Origin: Bacteroidales bacterium
GTDB lineage: Bacteria; Bacteroidota; Bacteroidia; Bacteroidales; UBA932
Direction: 5' to 3'
Assembly: GCA_017527415.1 (NCBI GenBank)
Contig: JAFXQA010000004.1
Location: 1-55,422, forward strand
Length of the DNA: 55,422 bases
Part shown: positions 16,623 to 26,788 of the stretch, one piece after another
Position numbering within the stretch: the stretch's first letter is position 1
Layout of the letters: every line of letters starts with the position of its first letter
Notes under the pieces: model-generated
Told to the model about the DNA's origin: nothing
The model's input: only the letters and a program-made list of their open reading frames with translations
Databases searched by the model: none
Translations under genes and position numbers: made by a program

Positions 16623-18554
16623 TTATCTCAATCTTAAGAAAACTTCTATTGCCTGATATTCAGCCATGCCAAGTTCATCGTAATGCTGGGCAGTGGCCTG
16701 GGTGCGGTCCTCGGCGCGCTGCCAGAACTCGCGGGGATCCTCTCCGGGGAAGGGCACTATGTCCTTCTGGGACAGATGCCTGTAGATGGCGTGGCGCTTC
16801 TCTATCATCTCGTCCGGACTGAGCGGCACTGCCATGTCTACGCGGGCGAGTTCCCACTCCATCCATGCGCCGCGATAGAGCCAGATGTGGCAGTCCGGAA
16901 TCCATGCAGCACCTTCTTCCTTGAGCTGCTCAAAGGCCTCCAGGGCGGCCTCGGTGCACACGCGGTGCGTGCCGTGAGGGTCTGCAAGGTCGCCGGCCAT
17001 ATAGATCTGGTCCGGCTTGATGCTGTCCATCAGGGCCTTGATGATGTCCACATCGGCCTGGCTGCAGGGGAGCTTGCGTATGCCGCCGCTCTCGTAGAAG
17101 GGCAGGTTAAGGAAATGGATATGGTCTTCGCTCATGCCGAAGGAATAGTCTGCGGCACGGGCCTCGCTGCGGCGAATGGCGGCCTTGATGTCCAGCAGCG
17201 GACGGGGCTCGGGTTCACCGGGGACCTTGGAATCTATCAGCGCCTGAACCTCGGCGGTGCGGTCTCCGTATCCAAGCTGGCGGGCGGCATCGATATGCTG
17301 CATCACCACTGAATCGTGAACGGCAACGTTGCCGGAGGTCTGGTAGGCCACATGCACGTCGTGCCCCTGATGCACCAGGCGGATCAGGGTTCCTCCCATG
17401 GAGATGACGTCATCGTCCGGATGGGGGCTCAGCACCAGCACTTTCTTGGGGAAGGGCTTGGATGCCACGGGGCGGGTGCTGTCGTCGGCGTTGGGTTTGC
17501 CTCCGGGCCAGCCGGTGATGGTGTGCTGAAGGTCGTTGAAGACCTGGATGTTGACCTGGTTGAATCCGCCCGCTATGTCGAGGAGTTCCTCAAGCGAATG
17601 CTGAAGGTAGTCTGCCTGCGTGAGCTTGAGGATTGGCTTGTGCACCTGCTGGCAGAGCCAGATGACGGCCTTGCGGCGGAACTTGGGAGTCCATTCGCAG
17701 GGGCCTATGCGCCAGGGGGCGATCACGCGGGTGAGCAGGCTTCCGGATACCTCGTCCACGAACATCATCACATTATCGTGATGCTGGAAATAGGTCGCCG
17801 GGCAGTCCGAGCCTATCTCTCCCTCAACGATCCTGGCTACGGCGTCGGTCTTGGTCTCGCCCCAGGCCATCAGTATCACGCGCTTGGCGCTCATCATGGT
17901 GCTGATGCCCATGGTGATTGCCTCTTTGGGAGTTACGGAGACATCCCCGTTGAAATAACGGGCCTGACGCTTGCGGCTGGGGTAGCTGAGCAGCACGGTG
18001 CGGGTGCGGGTACGGTCGGACGATCCGGCTTCGTTGAAACCCACCTGTCCCTGCTCGCCTATGCCGATGATGAGGAGGTCCAGCTCGCGGGCGGCCTTGT
18101 CGAAGCGCTCGCAGTAGGCGGCCACATCTTCGTGAGGCACGGTGCCGTTGGGGATGTGGATGTTCTCGGGCTTGATGTCCACGTTGTTCAGCAGTTCGAG
18201 GTGCAGGTTGCGGTTGCGGCTCTGCATGTCGGTGGGAGACGAGGGATAGTACTCGTCTATGCTGTACACCTCGACATTCTTGAAAGAGATGCGCCCCTCG
18301 CGGTAATAGCGGGAAAGCACCTTATACAAAGAAGCCGGGGTGGCTCCTGTGGTCAGGCCAAGCCTGAAGGTGCCCCCCGGATTCTCCTTTTCGAATTTCT
18401 GGAGCGACTCTACGACTATGTCGGCCAATTTACGGCTGCCCTCGGTAGAATCTGCATAAACTTCAGTGAAAATCTTGTCATATCCGTGAAGGATATCTTT
18501 CGGAAGATTTTTGGTAATCAGTCCCCCGTCTTCGGGCAGCGTAAAATGTCTCAT
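16623..18554 (-). CDS. NagB-like / PIG-L deacetylase fusion protein
   Basis: The 643-residue product fuses a NagB/SIS-type domain (about 1-290) to a PIG-L (LmbE) N-deacetylase domain carrying SPHPDDDVISMGG near residue 377. Fusions of this size are common in Bacteroidota and often annotated as glucosamine-6-phosphate deaminase. The NagB half keeps TTGATPASLY, SIDEYYPSS and the Glu of FNEAG, but the canonical DGH is QGQ: the Asp and His equivalent to E. coli Asp141 and His143 are Gln168 and Gln170. Deaminase activity may therefore be absent or altered. The PIG-L half keeps the metal-binding HPDDD. Probable role is in amino-sugar metabolism; it follows hppA by 6 bp. Confidence 0.88.
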   Translation of the reverse strand: MRHFTLPEDGGLITKNLPKDILHGYDKIFTEVYADSTEGSRKLADIVVESLQKFEKENPGGTFRLGLTTGATPASLYKVLSRYYREGRISFKNVEVYSIDEYYPSSPTDMQSRNRNLHLELLNNVDIKPENIHIPNGTVPHEDVAAYCERFDKAARELDLLIIGIGEQGQVGFNEAGSSDRTRTRTVLLSYPSRKRQARYFNGDVSVTPKEAITMGISTMMSAKRVILMAWGETKTDAVARIVEGEIGSDCPATYFQHHDNVMMFVDEVSGSLLTRVIAPWRIGPCEWTPKFRRKAVIWLCQQVHKPILKLTQADYLQHSLEELLDIAGGFNQVNIQVFNDLQHTITGWPGGKPNADDSTRPVASKPFPKKVLVLSPHPDDDVISMGGTLIRLVHQGHDVHVAYQTSGNVAVHDSVVMQHIDAARQLGYGDRTAEVQALIDSKVPGEPEPRPLLDIKAAIRRSEARAADYSFGMSEDHIHFLNLPFYESGGIRKLPCSQADVDIIKALMDSIKPDQIYMAGDLADPHGTHRVCTEAALEAFEQLKEEGAAWIPDCHIWLYRGAWMEWELARVDMAVPLSPDEMIEKRHAIYRHLSQKDIVPFPGEDPREFWQRAEDRTQATAQHYDELGMAEYQAIEVFLRLR

Positions 18555-18560
18555 AGTATG

Positions 18561-20765
18561 TTAAAGGAGATGAAGTCCAACGGTGAGTCCGGCCATCACG
18601 ATGGAAACCATGCTCATCAGCTTGATGAGGATGTTCAGCGAAGGGCCTGACGTGTCTTTGAAAGGATCGCCGACCGTGTCGCCGACGACAGTGGCGTGAT
18701 GGCACTCGGAATTCTTGCCTCCGAAGTGGCCTTCTTCCACGTACTTCTTGGCATTGTCCCAGGCACCGCCGGAGTTAGCCATGAAGATTGCAAGCACGAA
18801 GCCTGCTCCCAGGCCGCCGATCAGCAGGCCGAGCACACCTGCCACGCCGAGCACCACACCCGTGATGACAGGAACGACTATCGCAATGATTGAAGGCACC
18901 AGCATCTCGTGCTGTGCAGCCTTGGTGGAGATTTCCACGCAGCGCTTGTAGTCCGGGGTGCCCTCTCCGGTGAGGATGCCTTTGATCTCCTTGAACTGGC
19001 GGCGGACCTCGATGACCATCTTGCCGGCGGCGCGGCCGACGGCGTTCATGGTGAGGCCGCAGAAGAGGAATGCCATCATTGCTCCGATGAACACGCCAGC
19101 CAGCACGGTAGGATTCATGAGGCTGACATTGAACTCTGCGAGCACGTCGAGTATGGATGCTTCCGCGGCGGCCACTCCGTTGATGAGGGCGTCGGCGGTG
19201 CGTCCGATGGCTATCTTGATTTCTTCGATGTAGGATGCGAGCAGGGCAAGTGCGGTGAGGGCGGCGGATCCGATCGCGAAGCCCTTGCCGGTGGCGGCGG
19301 TGGTGTTGCCGAGGGCGTCGAGGACGTCGGTGCGCTCACGGACCTCAGGCTCGAGTTCGCTCATCTGGGCGTTGCCGCCTGCATTGTCGGCGATGGGGCC
19401 ATAGGCATCGGTGGCGAGGGTGATGCCGAGGGTGCTGAGCATACCTACTGCAGCGATGGCCACACCATAGAGGCCCTGGCTGAGGTTGGCGGCAGACATC
19501 ATGTTCCTGACGTCGAATCCGATTGCAAAGAGGTATGCTAGCACGATGGCGCACACGATAGCGATTACGGGGATGGCGGTGGAGAGCATTCCGAGGCCTA
19601 CGCCGTTGATGATGACGGTTGCAGGGCCGGTCTGGGATGCCTCGGCAAGCTTCTGGGTGGGCTTGTAGGAGTGAGAAGTGTAGTATTCGGTGGCCTTGCC
19701 TATCACCACACCGGCAATGAGGCCGGAGACGACGGAGCAGGAGAAATGCCACCAGTTGTTGTCCTGCACGCCGAAGACCAGGGCGAGGATGCCGAAGGCT
19801 GCGACGCCGCTGAGGATGGCGGCCAGATTGGTGCCGAAGCTCATACTCTTGAGCAGCTGGGCCATGCCGGCGTCTTCCTTGGTGCGGACGGTGAAGATGC
19901 TGAGAACCGACAGCAGCACGCCGACGGCGGCGATGAGCATAGGGGCCAGGATGGCCTTCATCTGCATCTCGGGGCCTACAGCGTAGAATGCGGATGCACC
20001 GAGGGCCATGGTGGAGAGGATGGAGCCGCAGTAGCTCTCGTAGAGGTCTGCGCCCATGCCGGCCACGTCACCCACATTGTCACCTACATTGTCGGCGATG
20101 GTAGCGGGGTTGCGGGGGTCGTCTTCCGGAAGGTCGGATTCAACCTTTCCCACGATGTCTGCACCCACGTCGGCAGCCTTGGTGTAGATGCCGCCGCCCA
20201 CACGGGCGAAGAGGGCCTGCGTGGAGGCACCCATTCCGAAGGTGAGCATGGTGGTGGTGATGATGACGAGCTTCTGGGCCATGCTGGCATCCTTCACGAA
20301 GATGTTGAGGAGGATGAACCAGAGGGCGATGTCCAGAAGGCCGAGGCCTACCACGGTGAGACCCATGACTGCGCCGGAACGGAAGGCGACCTTAAGGCCG
20401 GAGTTCAGGCTGCGGCGGGCAGCGTTGGCCGTGCGGCCGGATGCATATGTAGCCGTGCGCATGCCGATGAAGCCGGCGAGGCCGGAGAAGAAACCTCCGG
20501 TGAGGAATGCGAACGGGACCCAGGGATTCTGAACACCGAATCCGTATGCGAGGACGGCGAAGAAGACGGCAAGTACGATGAAGACGATGATGACCACCTT
20601 GTACTGCTGCCGAAGATATGCCATTGCACCTTCGCGTACATACTGGGCAATCTTTTTCATTGTAGGAGTACCTTCATCTTCCTTTTTCATCTGGTGATAG
20701 AAGATTGCGGCGAAAAGAAGTGCGATGACCGATGCCGCGGGAACTGCATAGAACAGTGAATTCAT
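18561..20765 (-). CDS. hppA: Membrane-bound ion-translocating pyrophosphatase, K+-dependent type
   Basis: The 734-residue membrane protein couples pyrophosphate hydrolysis to H+ and/or Na+ pumping. Hydrolytic-centre motifs are present: [58 protein letters not shown] and the C-terminal [17 protein letters not shown] with [15 protein letters not shown]. About 15-16 hydrophobic segments are visible. The segment [10 protein letters not shown] has Ala where K+-independent enzymes have Lys, which predicts K+ dependence. Ion specificity cannot be settled by eye. It has its own promoter immediately after the rplQ terminator and heads the long minus-strand series. Confidence 0.95.
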   Translation of the reverse strand: MNSLFYAVPAASVIALLFAAIFYHQMKKEDEGTPTMKKIAQYVREGAMAYLRQQYKVVIIVFIVLAVFFAVLAYGFGVQNPWVPFAFLTGGFFSGLAGFIGMRTATYASGRTANAARRSLNSGLKVAFRSGAVMGLTVVGLGLLDIALWFILLNIFVKDASMAQKLVIITTTMLTFGMGASTQALFARVGGGIYTKAADVGADIVGKVESDLPEDDPRNPATIADNVGDNVGDVAGMGADLYESYCGSILSTMALGASAFYAVGPEMQMKAILAPMLIAAVGVLLSVLSIFTVRTKEDAGMAQLLKSMSFGTNLAAILSGVAAFGILALVFGVQDNNWWHFSCSVVSGLIAGVVIGKATEYYTSHSYKPTQKLAEASQTGPATVIINGVGLGMLSTAIPVIAIVCAIVLAYLFAIGFDVRNMMSAANLSQGLYGVAIAAVGMLSTLGITLATDAYGPIADNAGGNAQMSELEPEVRERTDVLDALGNTTAATGKGFAIGSAALTALALLASYIEEIKIAIGRTADALINGVAAAEASILDVLAEFNVSLMNPTVLAGVFIGAMMAFLFCGLTMNAVGRAAGKMVIEVRRQFKEIKGILTGEGTPDYKRCVEISTKAAQHEMLVPSIIAIVVPVITGVVLGVAGVLGLLIGGLGAGFVLAIFMANSGGAWDNAKKYVEEGHFGGKNSECHHATVVGDTVGDPFKDTSGPSLNILIKLMSMVSIVMAGLTVGLHLL

Positions 20766-20791
20766 ATAAGTTTTGTTTTAGTTACGGAATA

Positions 20792-20823
20792 CAAATATAA
20801 AAAAAGAAGGGAGAAATATCAAT
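20792..20823 (-). promoter_or_regulatory. Promoter of hppA
   Basis: TATATTTG on the minus strand (20792-20799) matches the Bacteroidota -7 element, with ATTG at 20820-20823 at the -33 distance (20-bp spacer). It overlaps the rplQ terminator hairpin, so termination and initiation are packed into the same 40 bp. Confidence 0.6.
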
Positions 20824-20833
20824 TTCCCCCTTC
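20797..20833 (-). terminator. Intrinsic terminator at the end of the alpha operon (after rplQ)
   Basis: On the minus strand GAAGGGGGAAAT pairs with ATTTCTCCCTTC and is followed by seven T residues. It lies just downstream of the rplQ stop and closes the spc-alpha ribosomal cluster. Confidence 0.85.
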
Positions 20834-20851
20834 AATTTTTAAGGCTGTCTT

Positions 20852-21358
20852 TTATTCTGCCTTGGGCTCTTCTGCCGGTGCCTCGGCAGGTGCTTCTGCT
20901 GCGGGTGCCTCTGCGGCGGGAGCGGCTTCTGCTTTCTTAGCGCGGCTGCGGCGGGTGGTCTTCTTGGCCTCTTTCTTGGCGGAGCCTGCGAGGGCTGCCT
21001 CGTTGAAGTCCACGAATTCGATCAGAGCCATCTCGGCGGCATCACCCTGACGGAAACCGACATGGAGGATACGGAGGTATCCGCCGGGTCGGTCTGCGAT
21101 CTTGGGGGCGATGGTGCGGAAAAGCTCACTGACAGCGTTCTTGTCCTTGAGATAACTGAAGACGACACGGCGGTTGTGCGTGGTGTCTTCCTTGCTCTTG
21201 GTGATAAGCGGTTCCACATAGGGCTTGAGTGCCTTGGCCTTGGCCTCGGTGGTTATAATCCTCTTGTGGAGGATAAGCGAGGAAGCCATGTTGGCGAGGA
21301 GAGCCTTGCGGTGTCCGCTCTTGCGTCCGAGATGATTAACTGCTTTATTGTGTCTCAT
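20852..21358 (-). CDS. rplQ: 50S ribosomal protein L17 with acidic C-terminal tail
   Basis: L17 of the large subunit, 168 residues. The first 120 residues are canonical ([38 protein letters not shown]). The tail after about residue 128 is low-complexity: a basic [17 protein letters not shown] stretch, then Ala/Pro/Glu repeats. Such tails are common in Bacteroidota L17. It is the last gene of the alpha operon, 2 bp after rpoA. Confidence 0.97.
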   Translation of the reverse strand: MRHNKAVNHLGRKSGHRKALLANMASSLILHKRIITTEAKAKALKPYVEPLITKSKEDTTHNRRVVFSYLKDKNAVSELFRTIAPKIADRPGGYLRILHVGFRQGDAAEMALIEFVDFNEAALAGSAKKEAKKTTRRSRAKKAEAAPAAEAPAAEAPAEAPAEEPKAE

Positions 21359-21360
21359 CG

Positions 21361-22368
21361 TTAGATATTCTTTTTCTTGGGTTCAATATTGTACTTCGTG
21401 ACATCCATTCCGAATGAAAGCTTCATCTTCTCCACCAGCAGGTCGATCTCGTTGAGAGACTTGCGTCCGAAGTTGCGGAACTTCATCAGTTCGGCGCGGC
21501 TGTAGGATACCAGGTCGGCGAAAGTGTCGATGTCGGCAGCCTTGAGGCAGTTGAACGCGCGGACGGAAAGTCCCATGTCGGAAAGTTTGGTGAGGAGGAC
21601 GTGCCTCATGCGGAGGCTTTCCTCGTCAAGTTCCTTGCTGTCGGTCTCAAGAGGGCTCTCGAGGGAGATCTTGTTGTCGTCGGTAAAGAGCTTGAAGTGA
21701 TAGATAAGGATGTTTGCTGCGTCCTGAAGGGCAGCGCTCGGGGAGATGGAACCATCGGTTTCAATCTCGAGGTTGAGCTTCTCGTAGTCAGTCTTCTGCT
21801 CGACGCGCCAGTTCTCCACGCTCCAGTTGACCTTGCGGATAGGAGTGTAGATGGCATCTACCGGAATGGTTCCGATAGGGGTGTTTTCGTCGCGGGATTC
21901 CTCGGCGGGAACGAAACCGCGTCCCCTGGTGATGAGGATGTTGATTTCGATCTTAACCGAAGGCTCCAGGGAGCAAATGTGCTGATCAGGGTTTAACACC
22001 GTGAAAGAAGACAATCCTTTGGAGATGTCCTCCGCTTTGAACTCAGGCTTGCCGCTGATGACTATCCTTGCCTCTTCGCTGTCTACGCCTTCCACCATCC
22101 TCTTGAAACGAACCTGCTTGAGGTTAAGGATGATGTCCTGCATGCCTTCGATGACACCGGGAATCGTTGCAAATTCCTGGTCGACGCCTGCAATGCGTAT
22201 CTGGCTGATGGCAAATCCTTCAAGGGAAGCGAGAAGTATGCGACGGAGGGCGTTGCCGATAGTCTGGCCGTAACCGGGCTCGAGAGGGCGGAATTCGAAA
22301 CGTCCGAGGGTATCGGAACCTTCGAGCATGATAACCTTGTCGGGTTTCTGGAATGCTAAGATTGCCAT
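21361..22368 (-). CDS. rpoA: RNA polymerase alpha subunit
   Basis: 335 residues. The N-terminal dimerisation domain ([22 protein letters not shown] at the start) nucleates polymerase assembly. The C-terminal domain ([33 protein letters not shown]) contacts upstream DNA and activators. Length and both domains are normal. It lies between rpsD and rplQ, the usual alpha-operon order. Confidence 0.98.
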   Translation of the reverse strand: MAILAFQKPDKVIMLEGSDTLGRFEFRPLEPGYGQTIGNALRRILLASLEGFAISQIRIAGVDQEFATIPGVIEGMQDIILNLKQVRFKRMVEGVDSEEARIVISGKPEFKAEDISKGLSSFTVLNPDQHICSLEPSVKIEINILITRGRGFVPAEESRDENTPIGTIPVDAIYTPIRKVNWSVENWRVEQKTDYEKLNLEIETDGSISPSAALQDAANILIYHFKLFTDDNKISLESPLETDSKELDEESLRMRHVLLTKLSDMGLSVRAFNCLKAADIDTFADLVSYSRAELMKFRNFGRKSLNEIDLLVEKMKLSFGMDVTKYNIEPKKKNI

Positions 22369-22389
22369 AATCGTTTGGGTGTTAAATGG

Positions 22390-22992
22390 TTACTTGGAGT
22401 ACAGATCGACGATGAGCTGCTCGTTGATGTTCTCGGGGATGTCCGCACGCAGGGGCATGTTGAGGAACTTGCCGCTGAGGGTCTGGGCGTCGAACTCCAG
22501 CCAGGAGTACTTGGTGGCGCTTGCGACCGATGCGGTGATAACCTCGAGGTTCTTGCTCCTTTCGCGGACTGCGACGACGTCACCGGCCTTCACGAATGCG
22601 GAAGGAACGTTGCAGACGGCGCCGTTGAGGGTGATGTGACGGTGGCTGACGAGCTGGCGTGCGGCTGCCCTGGAGGGAGCGATGCCAAGACGGTAAACCA
22701 CGTTGTCGAGACGGCTCTCGAGGAGGAGAACGAGGTTCTCACCCTTCTGGCCGGGCATGCGGGAAGCCTTGTCGTAGGTGTTGTGGAACTGGCGCTCCAG
22801 AACTCCGTACATATACTTCACCTTCTGCTTCTCCTTGAGCTGGTTCCCGTATTCCTTGCTCTTTTTGCGCTTGGCTGCGAGACCGTGCTGTCCCGGAGGA
22901 TAGTTTCTCTTTTCGAAATCTTTGTCTGCACCGAAGATAGGTTCGCCGAACTTACGGGCGATCTTGGTGGTAGGGCCTGTATATCTTGCCAT
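22390..22992 (-). CDS. rpsD: 30S ribosomal protein S4
   Basis: 200 residues. S4 is a primary 16S rRNA-binding protein and in many bacteria the autogenous repressor of the alpha operon. Visible are [20 protein letters not shown] at the N-terminus and the S4 RNA-binding motif [20 protein letters not shown]. The N-terminal region lacks the four-Cys zinc motif, so it is the zinc-independent type. Gene order rpsM-rpsK-rpsD-rpoA-rplQ is standard. Confidence 0.98.
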   Translation of the reverse strand: MARYTGPTTKIARKFGEPIFGADKDFEKRNYPPGQHGLAAKRKKSKEYGNQLKEKQKVKYMYGVLERQFHNTYDKASRMPGQKGENLVLLLESRLDNVVYRLGIAPSRAAARQLVSHRHITLNGAVCNVPSAFVKAGDVVAVRERSKNLEVITASVASATKYSWLEFDAQTLSGKFLNMPLRADIPENINEQLIVDLYSK

Positions 22993-23011
22993 AGTTTCTA
23001 GTCTTTAAACG

Positions 23012-23398
23012 TTAAACTTTACGACGGCCTTTCGGACGGCATCCGTTGTGAGGCATAGGGGTCACGTCGACGATCTCGGTGACGATGATGCCTGCGTTGT
23101 TGATGGTGCGGATGGCGGATTCACGACCGGCGCCAGGGCCCTTTACAAATACTTTAACCTTGCGAAGACCTGCATCGAAAGCAGTCTTGGCGGCATCTTC
23201 CGCTGCCATCTGGGCAGCATAGGGGGTGTTCTTCTTGGAACCGCGGAAACCGCACTTACCAGCAGAACCCCAGCTGATTACCTGCCCCTGAGCATTGGTC
23301 AGAGACACGATAACGTTGTTGAAAGTAGAGGAGATATGGGCCTGCCCATAAGCTTCCACCTTAACAACTCTCTTGGATGTTGTAGTTTTCTTTGCCAT
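23012..23398 (-). CDS. rpsK: 30S ribosomal protein S11
   Basis: 128 residues; binds the 16S rRNA platform near the Shine-Dalgarno-interaction site. Diagnostic segments are [38 protein letters not shown] and the C-terminal [16 protein letters not shown]. Spaced 13 bp from rpsM and 19 bp from rpsD. Confidence 0.98.
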   Translation of the reverse strand: MAKKTTTSKRVVKVEAYGQAHISSTFNNVIVSLTNAQGQVISWGSAGKCGFRGSKKNTPYAAQMAAEDAAKTAFDAGLRKVKVFVKGPGAGRESAIRTINNAGIIVTEIVDVTPMPHNGCRPKGRRKV

Positions 23399-23411
23399 AA
23401 TTCACTGCTTT

Positions 23412-23786
23412 TTACTTAGTCGCCTTCTTCTTGTTGGCAACAGTCTTCTTCTTACCCTTGCGGGTACGGGCATTGTTCTTGGTACTCTGCCCGCGGACAG
23501 GGAGGCCGACACGGTGACGGATGCCACGGTAGCAACCGATATCCATGAGTCGCTTGATGTTCATCTGAACGGTGGAACGGAGTTCACCTTCGATCTTGAG
23601 CTCACCGACTTCGGCACGGATTGCTGCTATCTGTGCATCATCCCAGTCGCCAACCTTGATGTTAGGATCGATGCCGCATTTTTCCAGGATCCTGGAAGCT
23701 GTGCTGCGGCCGATACCGTAGATGTAGGTGAGGCCTACATCACCTCTTTTGTTGTTTGGTAAATCAACACCGGCTATTCTTGCCAT
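23412..23786 (-). CDS. rpsM: 30S ribosomal protein S13
   Basis: 124 residues; located in the small-subunit head and contacts P-site tRNA and L5. Starts [20 protein letters not shown], has the helix-two-turn-helix [14 protein letters not shown] and the end motif [20 protein letters not shown] with a basic tail. First gene of the alpha group, after rpmJ. Confidence 0.98.
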   Translation of the reverse strand: MARIAGVDLPNNKRGDVGLTYIYGIGRSTASRILEKCGIDPNIKVGDWDDAQIAAIRAEVGELKIEGELRSTVQMNIKRLMDIGCYRGIRHRVGLPVRGQSTKNNARTRKGKKKTVANKKKATK

Positions 23787-23819
23787 AATTATACTTGTAC
23801 TTAATTGTTAGACAATTGA

Positions 23820-23936
23820 TTATCCCTGGCGCATCTTGAACTTGGGGTTCTTCTTGCAGATAACGTAAAGACGGCCTTTACGCTTCACGATCTTGCAATC
23901 TTCACTGCGCTTCTTGATGGATGTTTTGACTTTCAT
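23820..23936 (-). CDS. rpmJ: 50S ribosomal protein L36, zinc-free form
   Basis: A 38-residue ORF beginning [20 protein letters not shown] and ending KFKMRQG. The canonical zinc-binding CxxC is reduced to a single Cys (SEDC) and the usual His is missing, so this is the zinc-independent type usual in Bacteroidota. It sits between infA (12 bp) and rpsM. Identified directly from the sequence because it is very short. Confidence 0.95.
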   Translation of the reverse strand: MKVKTSIKKRSEDCKIVKRKGRLYVICKKNPKFKMRQG

Positions 23937-23948
23937 ATCGTTATGTTT

Positions 23949-24167
23949 TTATTTGTATCTGAAAGATATTCTTCCCTTGGTCAAATCGTACGGTGAAATC
24001 TCAACGCGCACCTTGTCGCCCAGAAGTATGTGGATAAAGTTCATACGCATCTTCCCCGAAATGTTGCAGAGAAGCACGTGACCATTCTCAAGCTCGACCT
24101 TGAACATCGCGTTTGGAAGGGTCTCTATAACCTTTCCATCTTGTTCTATTGCTACTTGTTTTGACAT
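23949..24167 (-). CDS. infA: Translation initiation factor IF-1
   Basis: 72 residues, a single OB fold that occupies the ribosomal A site during initiation. Diagnostic sequence: [24 protein letters not shown], then [21 protein letters not shown] and [11 protein letters not shown]. Placed between map and rpmJ, as in many Bacteroidota. Confidence 0.98.
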   Translation of the reverse strand: MSKQVAIEQDGKVIETLPNAMFKVELENGHVLLCNISGKMRMNFIHILLGDKVRVEISPYDLTKGRISFRYK

Positions 24168-24179
24168 TGATATAATACG

Positions 24180-24959
24180 TTAAAAATTGATCTTGGGATC
24201 TTTCTCGATAAAATCGAAGGTTGACAGCAGTTCAGCTTTGCCGCGACGGATAACAATCGTCAATTCGTAATGAGCGGCGTTGCTGCGGTCGGAGGTGTGC
24301 ACTGCCCAACCATTACGGTCGAGGTACACGCTCCTTCCGCCGGCATTCACCATAGGCTCAATACAGATAGTCATTCCGTCCACCAGCTTGGGGCCGTGGC
24401 CCTGACGCCCGAAATTCGGCACGCCGGGAGCCTCGTGCATCCCCTTGCCAATCCCGTGGCCTTCCAGCTCACGGACGATGGAGAATCCGAACGACTCGAC
24501 GTAAGATTGCACCGCGTATCCGATGTCGCCGACCCTGTTACCCGCCACAGCGGCCTCTATGCCCTTGAAGAGCGAAGCCTTCGTCACGTCCATGAGCTTA
24601 CGGGTTGCCGCACTCACCTCCCCCACAGGGAAGGTGTATGCGGAATCACCGTTATAGCCCTTGTACAGCGTGCCGATATCTGCGGTGACGATGTCGCCCT
24701 CCTTGAGGACATAGTCGGACGGGAAACCGTGCACGACAACATCGTTCACCGAAGTGCAGATTGCTGCGGGGAAACCCTCGAAACCGAGGAAAGAGGGAAT
24801 CGCGCCATTGTCGCGGATGAAAGTCTCGGCCACCCTGTTCAACTCTTTGGTTGTCACACCGGGGGCGACCGCCTTACCGACTTCCGCCAGAGTCTTGCTG
24901 ACTATGATGGCATTCTCGCGAAGGAGCGCAATCTCTTCCTCTGTCTTAGGTCTTACCAT
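24180..24959 (-). CDS. map: Methionine aminopeptidase, type I
   Basis: 259 residues from the ATG at 24959. A further upstream in-frame TTG at 24977 would add six residues (KIRSE) and is less likely. Removes the initiator methionine from nascent proteins. Metal-ligand motifs are visible: HGFPSDYVLKEGDIVTADIG (Asp), GDSAYTF (Asp), LEGHGIGKGMHEAP (His), MTICIEPMV (Glu) and the C-terminal TIV region. It follows secY by 22 bp within the spc operon. Confidence 0.96.
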   Translation of the reverse strand: MVRPKTEEEIALLRENAIIVSKTLAEVGKAVAPGVTTKELNRVAETFIRDNGAIPSFLGFEGFPAAICTSVNDVVVHGFPSDYVLKEGDIVTADIGTLYKGYNGDSAYTFPVGEVSAATRKLMDVTKASLFKGIEAAVAGNRVGDIGYAVQSYVESFGFSIVRELEGHGIGKGMHEAPGVPNFGRQGHGPKLVDGMTICIEPMVNAGGRSVYLDRNGWAVHTSDRSNAAHYELTIVIRRGKAELLSTFDFIEKDPKINF

Positions 24960-24981
24960 CTCACTTCTGATTTTCAAAGAA

Positions 24982-26319
24982 CTACATACCCGAGCGTCCG
25001 GTCAGACGGCCGGTCTTCATGAGGCCGTCGTAGTGGCGCATGAGCAGATAGCTTTCGATCTGCTGCAGGGTATCAAGCACAACACCCACGAGAATCAGCA
25101 GCGAAGTACCTCCGTAGAAGCTCGCGAACTGGTCGTTGATGCCGAACTTCCTGCCGAATGCAGGCAGGATGGATATGATTGCCAGGAAGATGGAACCGGG
25201 GAGGGTTACCTTCGACATGATGGCGTCGAGGTATTCCACAGTCTTCTTTCCGGGCTTCACACCGGGTATGAAACCACCATTCCTCTTCATATCTTCCGCC
25301 ATCATTGTGGGGTTCACGGTGACGGCTGTGTAGAAGTATGTGAAGATGATGATGAGAATCGCAAAGATGAAGTTGTACCAGAATCCGGTATAGTTACCGA
25401 GAGTCGCAGCAAGCCCGCGGGTTGCATCCCACCTCGAGAAAATGAGAGGGAAGAGCATGAGGGCCTGTGCGAAGATGATAGGCATAACGCCGGCAGCATT
25501 GATCTTGAGAGGAATGTACTGACGCACGCCGCCATACTGACGGTTGCCGATCACGCGCTTTGCATACTGCACGGGCACGCGGCGTACTGCCTGCACCAGT
25601 GCGATGGCTGCGATGATGACGAAGAACCAGATAAGGAACTCAACAATAAGAAGGAGAAGACCGCCGTTGGTGGTGGTGAGCTTCTCACCGACTTCAGCCG
25701 CGATGGCGAAAGGCAGTCGGGCTACGATACCGATCATAATGATGAGCGAGATACCGTTACCGATGCCGCGGTCGGTGATACGTTCGCCAAGCCACATCAC
25801 GAACATCGATCCGGCCATCAGGATGACGGTGGATACGAGGTTGTACGCGAAATTGCTCCAACCGAGACGGTTCACGGCGATGAACGCCTGACCGGGGATC
25901 TGGTTGTGCAGGGCGGCGATGTAGGCAGGTCCCTGGATGCAGATGATCAGGATGGTGAGATACCTGGTGAGCTGATTCATCTTCTTGCGCCCGCTTTCAC
26001 CCTCCATCTGGAGTTTGCGGAAGTAGGGCACAAACACACCAAGAAGCTGGACTACGATGGATGCCGAGATGTAGGGCATCACACCGAGCGCAAAGATTGA
26101 AGCATTGCCGAATGCACCGCCGGAGAACATGTTCAGGAGGCCTACGAGGCCGCTGGAAGCAGTGTTCTGGAGTTTGGCGAGCATGGTGGCGTCGATGCCG
26201 GGGAGCACGATGAAGCACCCGAGCCTGTACACCAGGATGAGACCCAGCGTGTAGGCGAGGCGCTTGCGGAGCTCTTCAATCTTGAAGATGTTCTTGATTG
26301 TCTCGATAAACTTCTTCAT
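24982..26319 (-). CDS. secY: Preprotein translocase channel subunit SecY
   Basis: 445 residues with about ten transmembrane helices, forming the protein-conducting channel of the plasma membrane with SecE and SecG. Signature segments are YRLGCFIVLPGID, LGVMPYISASIVVQLLG, GGFIPGVKPGKKTVEYLD and the C-terminal LMRHYDGLMKTGRLTGRSG. Between rplO and map, in the canonical spc order. Confidence 0.98.
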   Translation of the reverse strand: MKKFIETIKNIFKIEELRKRLAYTLGLILVYRLGCFIVLPGIDATMLAKLQNTASSGLVGLLNMFSGGAFGNASIFALGVMPYISASIVVQLLGVFVPYFRKLQMEGESGRKKMNQLTRYLTILIICIQGPAYIAALHNQIPGQAFIAVNRLGWSNFAYNLVSTVILMAGSMFVMWLGERITDRGIGNGISLIIMIGIVARLPFAIAAEVGEKLTTTNGGLLLLIVEFLIWFFVIIAAIALVQAVRRVPVQYAKRVIGNRQYGGVRQYIPLKINAAGVMPIIFAQALMLFPLIFSRWDATRGLAATLGNYTGFWYNFIFAILIIIFTYFYTAVTVNPTMMAEDMKRNGGFIPGVKPGKKTVEYLDAIMSKVTLPGSIFLAIISILPAFGRKFGINDQFASFYGGTSLLILVGVVLDTLQQIESYLLMRHYDGLMKTGRLTGRSGM

Positions 26320-26321
26320 TG

Positions 26322-26774
26322 CTATTCATTTACAACTGCCTTTCCGCCGGCAGCTTCAATTTTGGCGATTGCGGATTTGCTGAAAGCGTCGGCCTTGACG
26401 GTGACGGCGACGGTGATCTCACCATTGCCGAGCACCTTGATGAGGTCGGTCTTGCCGGCGAGGCCGGCATCCTTGAGATCCTCTACGCAGATCTCCTTAG
26501 CCTTGGAGGCCTCGGCGATTGCGTTAATGGTGCTGACGTTCACAGCGGTGTATTCAATACGGGTAGGATTGGTGAATCCGAACTTGGGCAGGCGCCTCTG
26601 AATAGGCATCTGGCCACCTTCGAAACCAATCTTGTGCTCGTAACCGGCGCGTGCCTGGGCACCCTTGGTGCCACGGGTGGCGGTGCCACCTTTGCCGGAA
26701 CCCTGGCCACGGCCCAATCTTTTCTTTGCGTTCTTTACAGAACCCTTTGCAGGTGTAAGATTTTCAAGTTTCAT
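26322..26774 (-). CDS. rplO: 50S ribosomal protein L15
   Basis: 150 residues; a late-assembly 23S rRNA-binding protein. The Gly-rich N-terminal extension (KKRLGRGQGSGKGGTATRG) and GFEGGQMPIQRRLPKFGF are diagnostic. Stop lies 2 bp before the secY start. Confidence 0.98.
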   Translation of the reverse strand: MKLENLTPAKGSVKNAKKRLGRGQGSGKGGTATRGTKGAQARAGYEHKIGFEGGQMPIQRRLPKFGFTNPTRIEYTAVNVSTINAIAEASKAKEICVEDLKDAGLAGKTDLIKVLGNGEITVAVTVKADAFSKSAIAKIEAAGGKAVVNE

Positions 26775-26788
26775 GGTCTGTTCCTCCT

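Noticed and set aside
10611..18554. nagB and the NagB-PIG-L gene as a recent tandem duplication
   Set aside because: The two NagB domains differ widely, including catalytic residues, and one is fused to another domain; they are old paralogues.
17316..18650. 444-codon plus-strand frame opposite the NagB-PIG-L gene
   Set aside because: Antisense to a strongly supported gene, with His/Gly/Val-rich composition typical of shadow frames.
24754..26100. 448-codon plus-strand frame opposite secY and map
   Set aside because: Antisense to two conserved genes and acidic/His-rich without domain features.
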